A DNA stretch of 64,000 bases from Brachybacterium sp. Z12. Its GTDB lineage: Bacteria > Actinomycetota > Actinomycetes > Actinomycetales > Dermabacteraceae. Location of the stretch: the NCBI RefSeq assembly GCF_014400405.1, contig NZ_CP060496.1, positions 1,178,001 through 1,242,000 on the forward strand. The letters run 5' to 3'. Every line of letters starts with the position of its first letter. Position 1 is the first letter of the stretch. Below, in pieces: positions 9,762 to 19,974 of the stretch. The notes under the pieces were generated by a model, which had not been told where the DNA came from, did not search any database, and was given only the letters and a program-made list of their open reading frames with translations. The translations under genes were made by a program, and so were the position numbers.

Positions 9762-10516
9762 CGGGGGACCTCCTTCGAGATGATCCGGGTCGGGGGCCCT
9801 CCCGCACGGCGCCCCGAGGAGGGGAGCAGTCCCGCCACGACGGCGACCGCCGCCGCAGCGAGCACCGGCAGGCCCGCCGGCAGCATGGGAGTGGTCACGA
9901 GGGCGACGACCGCGGCGGCCACCGCGATCGCGACGGCATCCCTGCTACGCAGCCGCGGCCACAGCAGCGCGATGAAGGCCGCCGCAGCCGCTGCATCCAG
10001 CCCCCAGGCGCTGGGATCGGCCACGTACTGCCCCGCCAGGGCGCCCAGCAGCGAGAACAGGTTCCAGAAGACGTAGACCCAGACGCCGGCCGCCCAGAAC
10101 CCGGCGCGCTTCTCCTCGGTGGTGGTGCCGGAGGCCGCGAGCGCCGCAGATTCGTCGATCGTCAGATGCGCGCGGGCGATGCCGCGCACACCGGTGCGGG
10201 GCAGGGACGGCGCCAGGACGAGGCCGTACAGCGTGTTGCGGATGCCCAGCAGCACTGCGGCCAGCGCCGCGCCGATCGCCGAGCCGCCCCCGCCGACGAC
10301 ACCGATGAAGGCGAACTGGCTCCCGCCGGTGAACATCACCGCCGAGAGCACCATCGCCTGCCAGACGTCCAGCCCCGAGGCCGTGGCGAGAGCCCCAAAG
10401 GAGATCCCGTACAGCCCGGTGGCGACGCCGATCGACAGGCCGGTGCGACGGATCGTGCCCAGGCGCCCGACGGCGGAGGGATCCGGTTGTGCGGCGAGCG
10501 GTGAAGTACTGGTCAT
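9758..10516 (-). CDS. azlC: AzlC-type large subunit of a branched-chain amino acid exporter
   Basis: About 252 residues with several membrane segments. Family features include GLYGISFGALA (about residues 33-43) and MFTGGSQFAFIGV (about 60-72). I chose ATG 10516 (MTSTSPL) over much longer upstream frames because homology begins soon after it and TAGAGT lies 10 bases upstream. It is divergent from the HAD phosphatase gene, and a dyad lies in the shared gap. The likely function is amino acid export with AzlD. Confidence 0.88.
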   Translation of the reverse strand: MTSTSPLAAQPDPSAVGRLGTIRRTGLSIGVATGLYGISFGALATASGLDVWQAMVLSAVMFTGGSQFAFIGVVGGGGSAIGAALAAVLLGIRNTLYGLVLAPSLPRTGVRGIARAHLTIDESAALAASGTTTEEKRAGFWAAGVWVYVFWNLFSLLGALAGQYVADPSAWGLDAAAAAAFIALLWPRLRSRDAVAIAVAAAVVALVTTPMLPAGLPVLAAAAVAVVAGLLPSSGRRAGGPPTRIISKEVPR

Positions 10517-10543
10517 GATGCGGGACACTCTACGATCACCTGC

Positions 10544-10566
10544 ACGGACGCTGTTCTGGCGTCCGT
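10544..10566. promoter_or_regulatory. Perfect dyad in the azlC/HAD divergent promoter region
   Basis: ACGGACGC (10544-10551) and GCGTCCGT (10559-10566) form an 8-bp perfect inverted repeat around a 7-nt centre. The position between divergent genes suggests a repressor or activator operator. The regulator is not identified; azlCD operons are often controlled by Lrp-type proteins. Confidence 0.45.
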
Positions 10567-10589
10567 TCGGGATATGAGAATCTAGGACC

Positions 10590-11312
10590 ATGACCGCGCC
10601 TTCGGACCCCACTTCCGCCCCCGCGCACGCACTGCCTCTGCGTGCCGCCGGCCTGCTGCTGGACATGGACGGCACCCTCATCGACTCCGGGCCCGCCGTC
10701 GAGCGCTCCTGGAACCAGCTCCTGAGGGAGCTGGGCACGGACCTCGAGTTCGGTGCCGAGCAGCACGGCAAACCGGCGAGACAGGTCCTCGGCGAGCTCC
10801 TGCCGGAGCTCGGCGAGGCGCAGCTCGACGCCGCGCACCGCCGGGTCGAGGAGCTCGAGATCGAGGACGTGGACGGCATCGTCGTGCTGCCGGGCACCGA
10901 GCGGATGCTGCGGGAGCTCGACGCCGCCGCCGAGGAGCTCGGCCGCCAGACCTGGACCATCGTCACCTCCTGCACTCGGCCGCTGTTCGAGGCCCGGTGG
11001 GCACGCACCGGCCTGGCCACTCCTGACGGGCTGGTCACGGCCGATCAGGTCACTCGCGGCAAACCGGACCCCGAGCCCTACCTGCTCGGCGCGGAGCGGA
11101 TCGGTGCGGATCCCACCGCCTGCATCGTGATCGAGGACTCCCTCGGAGGTCTGCGCTCCGGCGCGGCAGCGGGTGCGAGCACCATAGCCGTGACCAGCAC
11201 CACCCCGGCCGGTGACCTCGCGCCGCTGGCAGACGCGCTGGTCACATCGTTGGACGACCTCGAGGTGCGGGTCGACGGCACTGAGCTGGTGCTGTCACGC
11301 CGCGGCAGCTGA
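10590..11312 (+). CDS. HAD superfamily phosphatase (beta-phosphoglucomutase/sugar phosphatase-like)
   Basis: Complete 240-residue HAD-IA hydrolase. Motif I is DMDGTLIDS (about residues 21-29), motif II is the Thr in IVTSCTRP, motif III the Lys in TRGKPDPEPYLLGA, and motif IV is VIEDSLGGLRSG. A small helical cap sits between motifs I and II, as in sugar-phosphate phosphatases. ATG 10590 lies six bases after GAATCT, so the transcript may be leaderless. The natural substrate cannot be read from sequence. Confidence 0.88.
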   Translation: MTAPSDPTSAPAHALPLRAAGLLLDMDGTLIDSGPAVERSWNQLLRELGTDLEFGAEQHGKPARQVLGELLPELGEAQLDAAHRRVEELEIEDVDGIVVLPGTERMLRELDAAAEELGRQTWTIVTSCTRPLFEARWARTGLATPDGLVTADQVTRGKPDPEPYLLGAERIGADPTACIVIEDSLGGLRSGAAAGASTIAVTSTTPAGDLAPLADALVTSLDDLEVRVDGTELVLSRRGS

Positions 11313-11487
11313 GAATCACGCCGCGTCTGCCATGGAGTGCGCGGCAGGCGTTGATAAGCTCGCACGGCCGAACCCGGTCCGTCCGTGCGTGCGTGCGGAA
11401 CGGTCGGGGACGTCGCCCGCGTCCCGCTCCTCCTGACGGAACGACCGATCGTGGACGGCAGTCGTCCCCCTCGAAAGGACTCACCCC

Positions 11488-14240
11488 ATGTGCGGAATCG
11501 CCGGTACCTACGGATTCGGTGCTGACACCGAGGGCATCGCCCGCCGCATGAGCAGCGCTCTGGCCCATCGCGGTCCCGACGGCGAGGGTCTCTTCCTCGA
11601 CGACCAGATCGGTCTGGCCCATCGCCGGCTGGCCATCATCGACCGTGAGCACGGCGCACAGCCGATGACCACGGCGGACGGCCGCTACACGATCATCTAT
11701 AACGGTGAGACCTACAACTACCTCGAGCTGCGGGCGGAGCTCGAGGAGCTCGGGCACACCTTCCGCACGGACTCCGACACCGAGGTCCTGCTCGAGGCCC
11801 ATGCGGAATGGGGCACCGCCGCCTACGACCGCTTCAACGGCATGTTCGCCTTCGCGATCCACGACGCGCACACCGGCACCGTCACCATCGCCCGCGACCA
11901 CTTCGGTATCAAGCCGCTCTATTACTGGGTCGACCCGGCCTCCGCCACCGGTGACGCCCCGAAGGTCCTGTTCGGCTCCGAGATCCGCTCGCTGCTGGCC
12001 GCCCGCGTGTTCGAGGCCGCGCCGGATCACCGCGCCGTCTACCGCTACCTGAAGTTCCGCATCCAGGACGACGACTCGCAGACCTTCTTCGCGGGCGTGC
12101 GACGGCTGATGGCCGGTGAGGTGCTCGAGATCCGAGCCGATGGCACGGAGGTCACGCCCTTCACCCGCCTCCAGGACGAGCTGCGGGAGATCGCCGCTCA
12201 GCCCAGCCGTCCCTACGACCAGCAGGTCGTCGACGAATACCGCGAGCGCTTCCAGGAGTCGGTGCGGCTGCGTCTGCAGTCCGAGGTCCCGGTCGGCACC
12301 TCGCTCTCCGGCGGACTGGACTCCTCCGCGGTCGCCGCCGTGATCGCGCGCCAGCTGCGTGAGCAGCCCGAGGATGAGCGCTACAGCGCCGTCGGAAGCC
12401 GCCAGAACACCTTCTCGGCCGTCTTCCCGAACTCCTCGAACGATGAGGAGCGCTACGTCGACGCGCTGCTGGACGACTACCGCGGCCAGATCACGGCCCA
12501 CAAGATCACTCCCCAGCCCGATGCGTTCCTCGAGGACCTGCACGACTTCGTGCGCACCCAGGAGGAGCCGATCATCTCGACCGGCCCGTATGCGCAGTAC
12601 GTCGTGATGCGCGAGGCCAGCCAGCACGTCACCGTGCTGCTGGACGGCCAGGGCGCTGACGAGATGATGGCCGGCTACAACCCGTACTTCTACGTCTACC
12701 TGCGCCAGCTGCGCCGCCAGAAGCGGTTCAAGGAGCTCGCGAGCGAGGTCATCGGCTCCCGCGACATCCTGCGCAAGCTCGCACGCACCAGGTTCTCCGG
12801 CCGCACGTCCGTCCCGGTGGAGGCGCTGCTGAACTCGGGCTTCGTGTCCGAGCACAGCGCCGAGAAGCTCACCTCCGTCCAGGACGACATCAAGGAGCGC
12901 CTGCTCGAGGACACCTTCCGTTCCTCGCTGCCCTCCCTGCTGCGCTACGAGGACAAGAACACGATGCGCTTCAGCATCGAGGGCCGTGTGCCCTTCGTCG
13001 ACAAGGAGCTGCTGAAGTTCCTGTTCTCCCTCGACGAGTCCGCGATCATCCATGACGGCTGGAACAAGCGGATCCTGCGCGAGTCCATGGACGGGATCCT
13101 GCCCGACGTGATCTCCAAGCGCCGCAACAAGATCGGCTTCACCACCCCGGAGGGGGAGTGGTTCCGTGCGATCGCCCCGCAGCTGCGGGAGATCTTCGCC
13201 TCGGATTCCTTCGCCTCGCGCCCGTTCTTCGACGCGCCCAGCGTGCTGGCGCTGTTCGACGACTACATCGCGCACCCCGAGAACCACGGCACGCTGATGT
13301 TCTGGCGGCTGCTGAACGTCGAGCTGTGGATGCGCACCTTCTTCGACGACGCCGACGGCGCTGCACAGGCGCTCGGCGGCACGGAGCACCAGCCCGCCGA
13401 GGCCCCGGCACCTGCCGCAGCTTCCGCGCCCGCCGCCGAGGAGGAGACTCCGCCCAAGAGCGACTACGTCGCGAACCCGGGCAAGGAGTTGGATCTGGTC
13501 TCCGAGGCCGACGGACGCACCTGGCGCCGTCTGCCGTTGCAGACCGAGCTGGTGGGCCGAGGTGACGACATCGAGGCACTGGTGCGCGAACGCGTCGAGC
13601 GGTTCGCCGCGGACCTGCCCGCCGATGCCGTGCCTGCCGGCGCGCCCTGGTACTTCGTCATCAGCGAGAAGATCATCGCGATCGCGCAGGGACGCTCCTG
13701 GTTCACCTGGGAGGTCAAGCCGCGGCGCTCGGCGAAGGTGCTCAGCCGCTTCGTCAGCCGCACCCCGGCCGGGATCGGCCTGGGGGACCCGACGACGATG
13801 GAACTGGCGATCCGCGAGGTCGGTCTGCCCCGCGTGCTGATGGCGTCGGCCGCCGGCGCCGCCGGGAAGGTGGTCGGCCGCAGGGGTCTGTTCTACGAGG
13901 TCGTCGGCGCGAACGTGCGGGCGATCGACGGTCCGACCCCGTACTCGGCCTTCCCCTCGAACGTCTCCGCGAAGCTGCCTCCGAAGGATCCGGACGGCGT
14001 CTCCGCCCGGATCTCCGCAGCGATCCGCGGCGCCGACATCCCCGCCGCTCTGCGCGACAGCTTCGTCGGCACCGTCGTGATGGACGCCAACGACATCGGG
14101 CGTAACATCCTGGGCTCCGATGTGGCGACCCCCCACACGAGCACCTCGAGGCGACGTTCGCGGACAATCCGCTGGGTCAGGGGCGTCAGCGCACCCCGCT
14201 CGCGATCCTCGCGGATCTCGGCCCCGCGTCACAGCGGTGA
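11488..14240 (+). CDS. asnB: Asparagine synthetase B fused to a CofE-like (F420-0:gamma-glutamyl ligase family) domain; one frameshift
   Basis: About 917 residues. Residues 1-630 form a complete glutamine-hydrolysing asparagine synthetase: Cys2 nucleophile in MCGIAGTYGF, then the PP-loop SGGLDSS near residue 274. An A/P/E-rich linker of about 40 residues leads without a break into a C-terminal domain (about 660-917) resembling bacterial relatives of CofE, with VISEKIIAIAQGR, RAIDGPTPYSAFPSN and VMDANDIGRNILG (about 865-877). No start codon or stop lies at the junction, so the fusion looks real. The frame breaks at the C run 14129-14134 (one C missing); repair gives ATFADNPLGQG and a stop at 14240. 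The aspartate-to-asparagine role is family-level; CofE relatives outside F420 pathways have no assigned function. dapA follows 55 bases later. Confidence 0.88.
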
Positions 14241-14295
14241 GCAGCGTCCAGCCTGGTCTAGGCTCCGGGCACCAGAGCATTTTCGGGAGGAGATC

Positions 14296-15205
14296 ATGAC
14301 CAGCACCGACTCGCGCCCCGCGCGGCCTTTCGGCGCGGTGGGGACCGCGATGGTCACCCCGCTCACCGAGGACGGCCACAAGGTGGACTTCGACGCCGCC
14401 CAGAAGCTGGCCGTCCATGTGACGCAGCACGGCAACGACACGATCATCGTCTCCGGCACCACCGGGGAGGCTCCCACCCTCACCGACGTGGAGAAGCTCG
14501 AGCTCGCCCGAGCGGTGCGGGACGCCGTCGGGCCCGAGATCAAGGTGGTCGCCGGGGTGGGCACCTACGACACCGCCCACTCGATCGACCTCGCGCGCGA
14601 GCATGCCAAGCTCGGCCTCGACGGCCTGCTGGTCGTGACCCCGTACTACTCCAAGCCGAGCCAGGCCGGGGTCATCGCACACACCACCGCGATCGCCGAC
14701 TCCACCGACCTGCCGGTCATGCTCTACGACATCCCCGGGCGCAGCGCCATCCCCCTCGCCTACGAGACGCTCATGCGCCTGGGCGAGAACCCGCGGATCC
14801 TCGCGGTCAAGGACGCCAAGGCAGATCTGCAGCAGGCCTCACGGATCATGGCGCAGACGGACCTGGTCTACTACTCCGGCGAGGACGGACTGAACCTCCC
14901 CTGGCTGTGCATCGGCGCGTCCGGGATCGTGTCCGTGGTGGGCCAGGTCGCCGGTGAGCTCGAGAAGGAGATGATCGAGGCCGTCGACCGCTCCGATCTC
15001 GTCGCCGCTCGCGAGGCGCACCACCGGCTGGTGCCGGTGGTCGAGGCCATCATGAACCACATGCCCGGCGCCGTAGCCGCCAAGGCCGCACTCCACCTGC
15101 AGGGCGTGCTGCCCCATGCAGCGATGCGCGGGCCCCCACGTCCCCGCGGACACCGACCAGCTGCGCATGCTCCAGACCGCGCTGGATGCTGCCGGGCTCC
15201 TCTGA
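14296..15205 (+). CDS. dapA: 4-hydroxy-tetrahydrodipicolinate synthase; one frameshift
   Basis: Condenses pyruvate with aspartate semialdehyde, the first committed step toward diaminopimelate. Key elements are VSGTTGE (about residues 55-61), YDIPGRS containing the active-site Tyr, and LAVKDAK containing the Schiff-base Lys. ATG 14296 follows GGGAGGAG. Near the 3' end the C run 15133-15137 has one C too many; repairing it gives RGPHVPADTDQLRMLQTAL and a stop at 15205, for about 302 residues. Without the repair the frame runs into rnj. It probably shares a transcript with asnB and rnj. Confidence 0.95.
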
Positions 15206-15223
15206 GCAGGCGCGGAGGTGCCG

Positions 15224-16918
15224 ATGTCCACTGACTTCTCCCAGCGTCCAGGCCAGCCGCCTGCGCTCGAGCCCGGCACCCTCCGGGTGATCCCGCTCGG
15301 AGGGCTGGGCGACGTCGGCCGGAACATGACGGTCCTGGAGTTCGAGGGTCGGCTGCTGATCATCGACTGCGGTGTGATGTTCCCCGAGGAGTCCCAGCCC
15401 GGGGTCGACCTGATCCTGCCGGACTTCGACATCATCGCCGACCGTCTCGACGACGTGGAGGCGATCGTGCTCACCCACGGGCACGAGGACCACATCGGTG
15501 CCGTGCCCTATCTGCTGCGCCGCCGACCCGACATCCCGCTGGTGGGCAGCCAGCTCACGCTCGCCTTCCTCGAGGCGAAGCTGAAGGAGCACCGCATCAG
15601 GCCGGTCACCACCGTGGTGGCGGAGGGCCAGCAGCAGAGCTTCGGCCCCTTCGACTGCGAGTTCGTGGCCGTGAACCACTCCATCCCGGATGCCTTGGCG
15701 GTGCACGTCACCACCGCCGCCGGCACCGTCCTCCACACCGGCGACTTCAAGATGGACCAGCTCCCGCTGGACGGCAGGATCACCGACCTGCGCGCCTTCG
15801 CCCGGCTCGGCGAGGCGGGCGTGGACCTGTTCATGACCGACTCGACCAACGCCGAGGTGCCGGGCTTCACCGTCGGCGAGCAGGAGATCGGGCCTGCCCT
15901 GGACTCGATCTTCGCCCGTGCGACGCAGAAGATCGTGGTGGCCTCCTTCGCCAGCCACGTGCATCGCGTCCAGCAGGTGCTCGACTCCGCTGCCGCGCAC
16001 GGCCGCAAGGTCGCCTTCGTGGGCCGCTCCATGGTGCGCAACATGGGGATCGCCTCCGAGCTGGGCTACCTCGACGTCCCGGCGGACACCGTGATCGACG
16101 TCAAGCAGATCGACAGCCTTCCCGACGACCAGGTGGTGCTCATGTGCACCGGCAGCCAGGGCGAGCCGATGGCGGCGCTCGGACGGATCGCGAACCGGGA
16201 CCACCGCGTCAGCGTGGGCCCCGGTGACGTGGTCATCCTCGCCTCCTCGCTGATCCCGGGCAACGAGAATGCTGTCTACGGGGTGGTCAACGGCCTGATG
16301 GCGCTGGGGGCCGAGGTGGTCCACAAGGGCAACGCCGAGGTCCACACCTCCGGGCACGCGAGCGCCGGCGAACTGCTGTACTGCTACAACATCGTCCGTC
16401 CGCGGAACGTCATGCCGATCCACGGCGAGGTGCGCCACCTGATCGCCAACGGCAAGCTCGCCGAGGCCACGGGAGTGCCTCGGGAGCGGATCGTCCTGGC
16501 CCGGGACGGGCACGTGGTCGATCTCCAGGACGGGATCGCGACCGTCGTCGGGGCGGTACCCAGCGAGTATGTGTACGTCGACGGCTCCAGCGTCGGCCAG
16601 ATCTCCGAGTCCGATCTCAAGGACCGGCGCATCCTCGGGGACGAGGGGTTCATCTCCCTGTTCGCGGTCGTGAGCTCGGAGACAGGCGCTCTGATCGCCG
16701 GTCCCGAGATCCATGCCCGAGGCGTGGCCGAGGACACCGCGGTGTTCGAGAAGATCCGCCCCGAGCTCGTCAGCGCCCTCGCGAACGCGATCGCGGAACA
16801 GGCCGACCGCCGCGACACCCACCAGCTGCAGCAGGTCATGCGGCGGGTCGTGGGCCGCTACGTCGGCCAGCGCCTGCGCCGCCGCCCGATGATCATCCCC
16901 CTCGTCATCGAGTCCTGA
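15224..16918 (+). CDS. rnj: Ribonuclease J
   Basis: Complete protein of about 564 residues, a metallo-beta-lactamase/beta-CASP ribonuclease with 5'-3' exonuclease and endonuclease activity in mRNA decay and rRNA maturation. The zinc motif is THGHEDHIG (from about residue 84), with HTGDFKMDQ and later HASAGEL and PIHGEVRHL as the beta-CASP and dimer blocks. I prefer ATG 15224 because GCGGAGG lies seven bases before it; GTG 15218 is an in-frame alternative. The dapA-rnj-ftsK order is widespread in Actinobacteria. No frameshift. Confidence 0.97.
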   Translation: MSTDFSQRPGQPPALEPGTLRVIPLGGLGDVGRNMTVLEFEGRLLIIDCGVMFPEESQPGVDLILPDFDIIADRLDDVEAIVLTHGHEDHIGAVPYLLRRRPDIPLVGSQLTLAFLEAKLKEHRIRPVTTVVAEGQQQSFGPFDCEFVAVNHSIPDALAVHVTTAAGTVLHTGDFKMDQLPLDGRITDLRAFARLGEAGVDLFMTDSTNAEVPGFTVGEQEIGPALDSIFARATQKIVVASFASHVHRVQQVLDSAAAHGRKVAFVGRSMVRNMGIASELGYLDVPADTVIDVKQIDSLPDDQVVLMCTGSQGEPMAALGRIANRDHRVSVGPGDVVILASSLIPGNENAVYGVVNGLMALGAEVVHKGNAEVHTSGHASAGELLYCYNIVRPRNVMPIHGEVRHLIANGKLAEATGVPRERIVLARDGHVVDLQDGIATVVGAVPSEYVYVDGSSVGQISESDLKDRRILGDEGFISLFAVVSSETGALIAGPEIHARGVAEDTAVFEKIRPELVSALANAIAEQADRRDTHQLQQVMRRVVGRYVGQRLRRRPMIIPLVIES

Positions 16919-16988
16919 CACCGGGTGTGACGAGGCCGGACGCCCCGCTTCCCGGGTGAGGAGCGCTCCGGAATGTAGCATCGGGGCC

Positions 16989-19895
16989 ATGGCGACACGT
17001 ACGTCTTCCCCCGCACGTGCGTCGAAAGGCTCCTCCCGGGCCGCTGCTGCCGGCACATCGCGCACCACCGGTTCCGGGGCGAACGACCCCTCGACGCTCC
17101 CTCTGCCGGTGCGCGCAGTGCGCTCCGGCTATCTCGCGATCGCTCGAATGGTCGGCGGACTGATCCGCTCCATCGGCGTGCAGCGCTGGGAGGTCGCCCC
17201 CGAGCAGCGGCGAGACGGCTATGCGCTGTTCCTCCTTTTCATCGCGACCCTGGTCGCCGTCGTCGAGTGGTGGCAGTCCTCGGGCCCGGTGTTCGGGGCC
17301 GTGCACACCGTCGTGGCCGGCACCTTCGGGATCTCCTCGATGGTGATCCCGCTGCTGGCCGCCGGCTGGGCGATGCGGATGTTCCGCCGCCCGGATCAGG
17401 TGCGTGCCAACACTCGCATCGTGATCGGGATCGCCATCCTGCTCACCGCGATCTCCGCGATCGCCTCGGTCTCGGCACGTCTGCCCGCGCCGGCGGACGG
17501 CATCGATGCCCTGGCCCGTGGCGGAGGCGTGCTCGGCTACCTCGCCGCCGCACCGCTCGAGGCCCTGCTGCCGCCGGTGGCGGTGATCGTGATCCATGCG
17601 GTCCTGATCGCCTTCGGGATCCTGGTCCTCACCGCGACCCCGGTGGAGTCGATCCCCTCTCGCCTGCGCGATGTCTACGACGTCGCCGTCGGCCGCAGCG
17701 AGGAGGAGGACGAGGAGCGCGTCGCCTTCGGGCTGCGCCCGCGTCGGGCGGATCCCGCGGTGCACGATCAGGCGACCGAGGCGCAGGCGGCGGGCCGGCC
17801 CCGCCGCCTCAGCCGCCGCGAGAAGGCGGAGGCCGCAGAACGCGACCACGAGAAGTTCGGCTATCAGGGCGACGAGGCCTTCGAGCAGGGCGTCGATGAA
17901 GAGGCGACGACGGCGGCTTCCAAGAAGAGTCGTCGCTCCTCTTCACGCCGCGCTGCGTCGAATGCTGCTGCGGACGTCTACGACGTGGTCGAGGACGAGA
18001 ACCACCGCGCGAAGACCTTCCCCGGCACGGAGGCCGCTGCCCCGAAACCGACCGCACAGATGCCCACCGCCGCTGCGAGGAGCGCCGCGCCGAGGCCCGC
18101 TGCGACGAAGCCCGCTGCGACAGCGAAGCCGGCGGAGAAGCCCGAGGAGAAGGCGGAGCTGGTCCCGCCGCCGATGGGAGATCTTCCCCGCGCCGGCGAG
18201 CAGCTCGAGCTCGCCGGGGACATCGTCTACACGCTGCCGGAGTCCGGCTTCCTGATGGAGGGCCCGCCCCACAAGACTCGCTCCGAGGCGAATGATGCAG
18301 TCGTCGCCGCCCTCGGTGAGGTCTTCGACCAGTTCAACGTCAATGCCGAGGTGGTCGGCTTCTCCCGCGGGCCGACGGTCACCCGCTACGAGGTCGAGCT
18401 CGCCCCGGGCACCAAGGTCGAGAAGGTCACGGCCCTGGACAAGAACATCTCCTACGCCGTGGCGAGCGCCGACGTGCGCATCCTCTCGCCGATCCCCGGC
18501 AAGAAGGCCATCGGCATCGAGATCCCCAACACCGACCGCGAGACCGTCGCCCTCGGCGACGTGCTGCGCAGCTCGGTGGCCCGCCGCAACGAGCATCCGC
18601 TGGTGATGGGCGTGGGCAAGGACGTCGAGGGTGGCTACGTCGTGGCGAACCTCGCCAAGATGCCCCACCTGCTGGTCGCGGGTGCGACCGGCGCCGGCAA
18701 GTCGAGCTTCGTGAACTCGATGATCACCTCGATCCTGATGCGCTCCACACCGGAGGAGGTGCGGATGGTGCTGGTCGATCCCAAGCGGGTCGAGCTCACC
18801 ATCTACGAGGGGATCCCGCACCTGATCACCCCCATCATCACCAACCCCAAGAAGGCCGCAGAGGCCCTGGAGTGGGTGGTGAAGGAGATGGATGCCCGCT
18901 ACGACGATCTCGCGGCCTTCGGGTTCAAGCATCTCGACGACTTCAACAAGGCCGTGCGAGCCGGAGAGGTCACGCTGCCCGCGGGCAGCGAGCGCCGACT
19001 GGCGCCGTACCCCTACCTGCTGGTCGTGGTCGACGAGCTCGCCGACCTCATGATGGTCGCTCCGCGCGATGTCGAAGCTTCGATCCAGCGCATCACCCAG
19101 CTCGCGCGCGCGGCGGGCATCCACCTGATCCTGGCGACGCAGCGCCCGTCGGTCGATGTGGTCACCGGCATCATCAAGGCCAACGTGCCCAGCCGCCTCG
19201 CCTTCGCGACCTCCTCGCTCCAGGACTCGCGGGTCATCCTGGACTCCGTGGGAGCGGAGAAGCTGATCGGCCAGGGCGACGCCCTGTTCCATCCGATGGG
19301 CAAGGCCAAGCCGATGCGTGTGCAGGGAGCCTGGGTCAACGAGTCGGAGATCCACAAGGTCGTCGACCACGTCAAGACGCAGATGAAGCCCAACTACCGC
19401 GAAGACGTCACCGTCGTCGCGGTCAAGAAGCAGATCGACGACGACATCGGCGACGATCTCGACGTGCTGCTGCAGGCGACGGAGCTCGTGGTCACGACCC
19501 AGTTCGGCTCCACCTCGATGCTGCAGCGCAAGCTGCGTGTGGGCTTCGCCAAGGCCGGTCGCCTGATGGACCTGCTCGAGTCCCGCGAGATCGTCGGCCC
19601 CTCCGAGGGGTCGAAGGCGCGCGATGTGCTCATCCATCCGGACGAGCTGGGCACGGCGATCGCCCGCATCCGCGGCGAGGACGTGCCGGGCGGGGAGGGC
19701 GATGAGCCCTACGGTGCCGATCAGGCCGTCGACCTCGAGGAGGGTGAGCCGGAGCAGGTGGCGGGAAGCCACGGCGACGACGACCGCTACGCGAGCGACC
19801 CGCTGTCCGACGACGGCTCGGAACCGGCGGTCGACTACTACGACGACGGAGACGACGAGCAGGGCCAGGACGCCTGGAGCCTCACCGGCCGTTGA
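16989..19895 (+). CDS. ftsK: DNA translocase FtsK/SpoIIIE
   Basis: Complete 968-residue septal DNA pump. The N-terminal part has four membrane segments (about residues 65-215), followed by a long charged and Ala/Pro-rich linker (about 230-400), then the RecA-like motor with Walker A GATGAGKSS (about residue 564) and Walker B LLVVVDELADLMM. The C-terminal winged-helix gamma domain, which reads KOPS orientation sites, contains TSMLQRKLRVGFAKAGRLMD. ATG 16989 follows TAGCAT by seven bases, indicating a leaderless transcript. Very acidic C-terminal tail. Confidence 0.97.
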   Translation: MATRTSSPARASKGSSRAAAAGTSRTTGSGANDPSTLPLPVRAVRSGYLAIARMVGGLIRSIGVQRWEVAPEQRRDGYALFLLFIATLVAVVEWWQSSGPVFGAVHTVVAGTFGISSMVIPLLAAGWAMRMFRRPDQVRANTRIVIGIAILLTAISAIASVSARLPAPADGIDALARGGGVLGYLAAAPLEALLPPVAVIVIHAVLIAFGILVLTATPVESIPSRLRDVYDVAVGRSEEEDEERVAFGLRPRRADPAVHDQATEAQAAGRPRRLSRREKAEAAERDHEKFGYQGDEAFEQGVDEEATTAASKKSRRSSSRRAASNAAADVYDVVEDENHRAKTFPGTEAAAPKPTAQMPTAAARSAAPRPAATKPAATAKPAEKPEEKAELVPPPMGDLPRAGEQLELAGDIVYTLPESGFLMEGPPHKTRSEANDAVVAALGEVFDQFNVNAEVVGFSRGPTVTRYEVELAPGTKVEKVTALDKNISYAVASADVRILSPIPGKKAIGIEIPNTDRETVALGDVLRSSVARRNEHPLVMGVGKDVEGGYVVANLAKMPHLLVAGATGAGKSSFVNSMITSILMRSTPEEVRMVLVDPKRVELTIYEGIPHLITPIITNPKKAAEALEWVVKEMDARYDDLAAFGFKHLDDFNKAVRAGEVTLPAGSERRLAPYPYLLVVVDELADLMMVAPRDVEASIQRITQLARAAGIHLILATQRPSVDVVTGIIKANVPSRLAFATSSLQDSRVILDSVGAEKLIGQGDALFHPMGKAKPMRVQGAWVNESEIHKVVDHVKTQMKPNYREDVTVVAVKKQIDDDIGDDLDVLLQATELVVTTQFGSTSMLQRKLRVGFAKAGRLMDLLESREIVGPSEGSKARDVLIHPDELGTAIARIRGEDVPGGEGDEPYGADQAVDLEEGEPEQVAGSHGDDDRYASDPLSDDGSEPAVDYYDDGDDEQGQDAWSLTGR

Positions 19896-19974
19896 GCGAC
19901 CTCACCCCGCTCGCCCTCACCCCATTCACGTCCCCATCACCGATGCGGACCCGTCCCACAGCCCAGGAGCCCCG

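Noticed and set aside
11242-14682. Open frame of over 1100 codons opposite asnB and dapA
   Set aside because: Same GC-bias shadow effect; it has no ribosome-binding site or recognisable domain and spans two well-supported genes.
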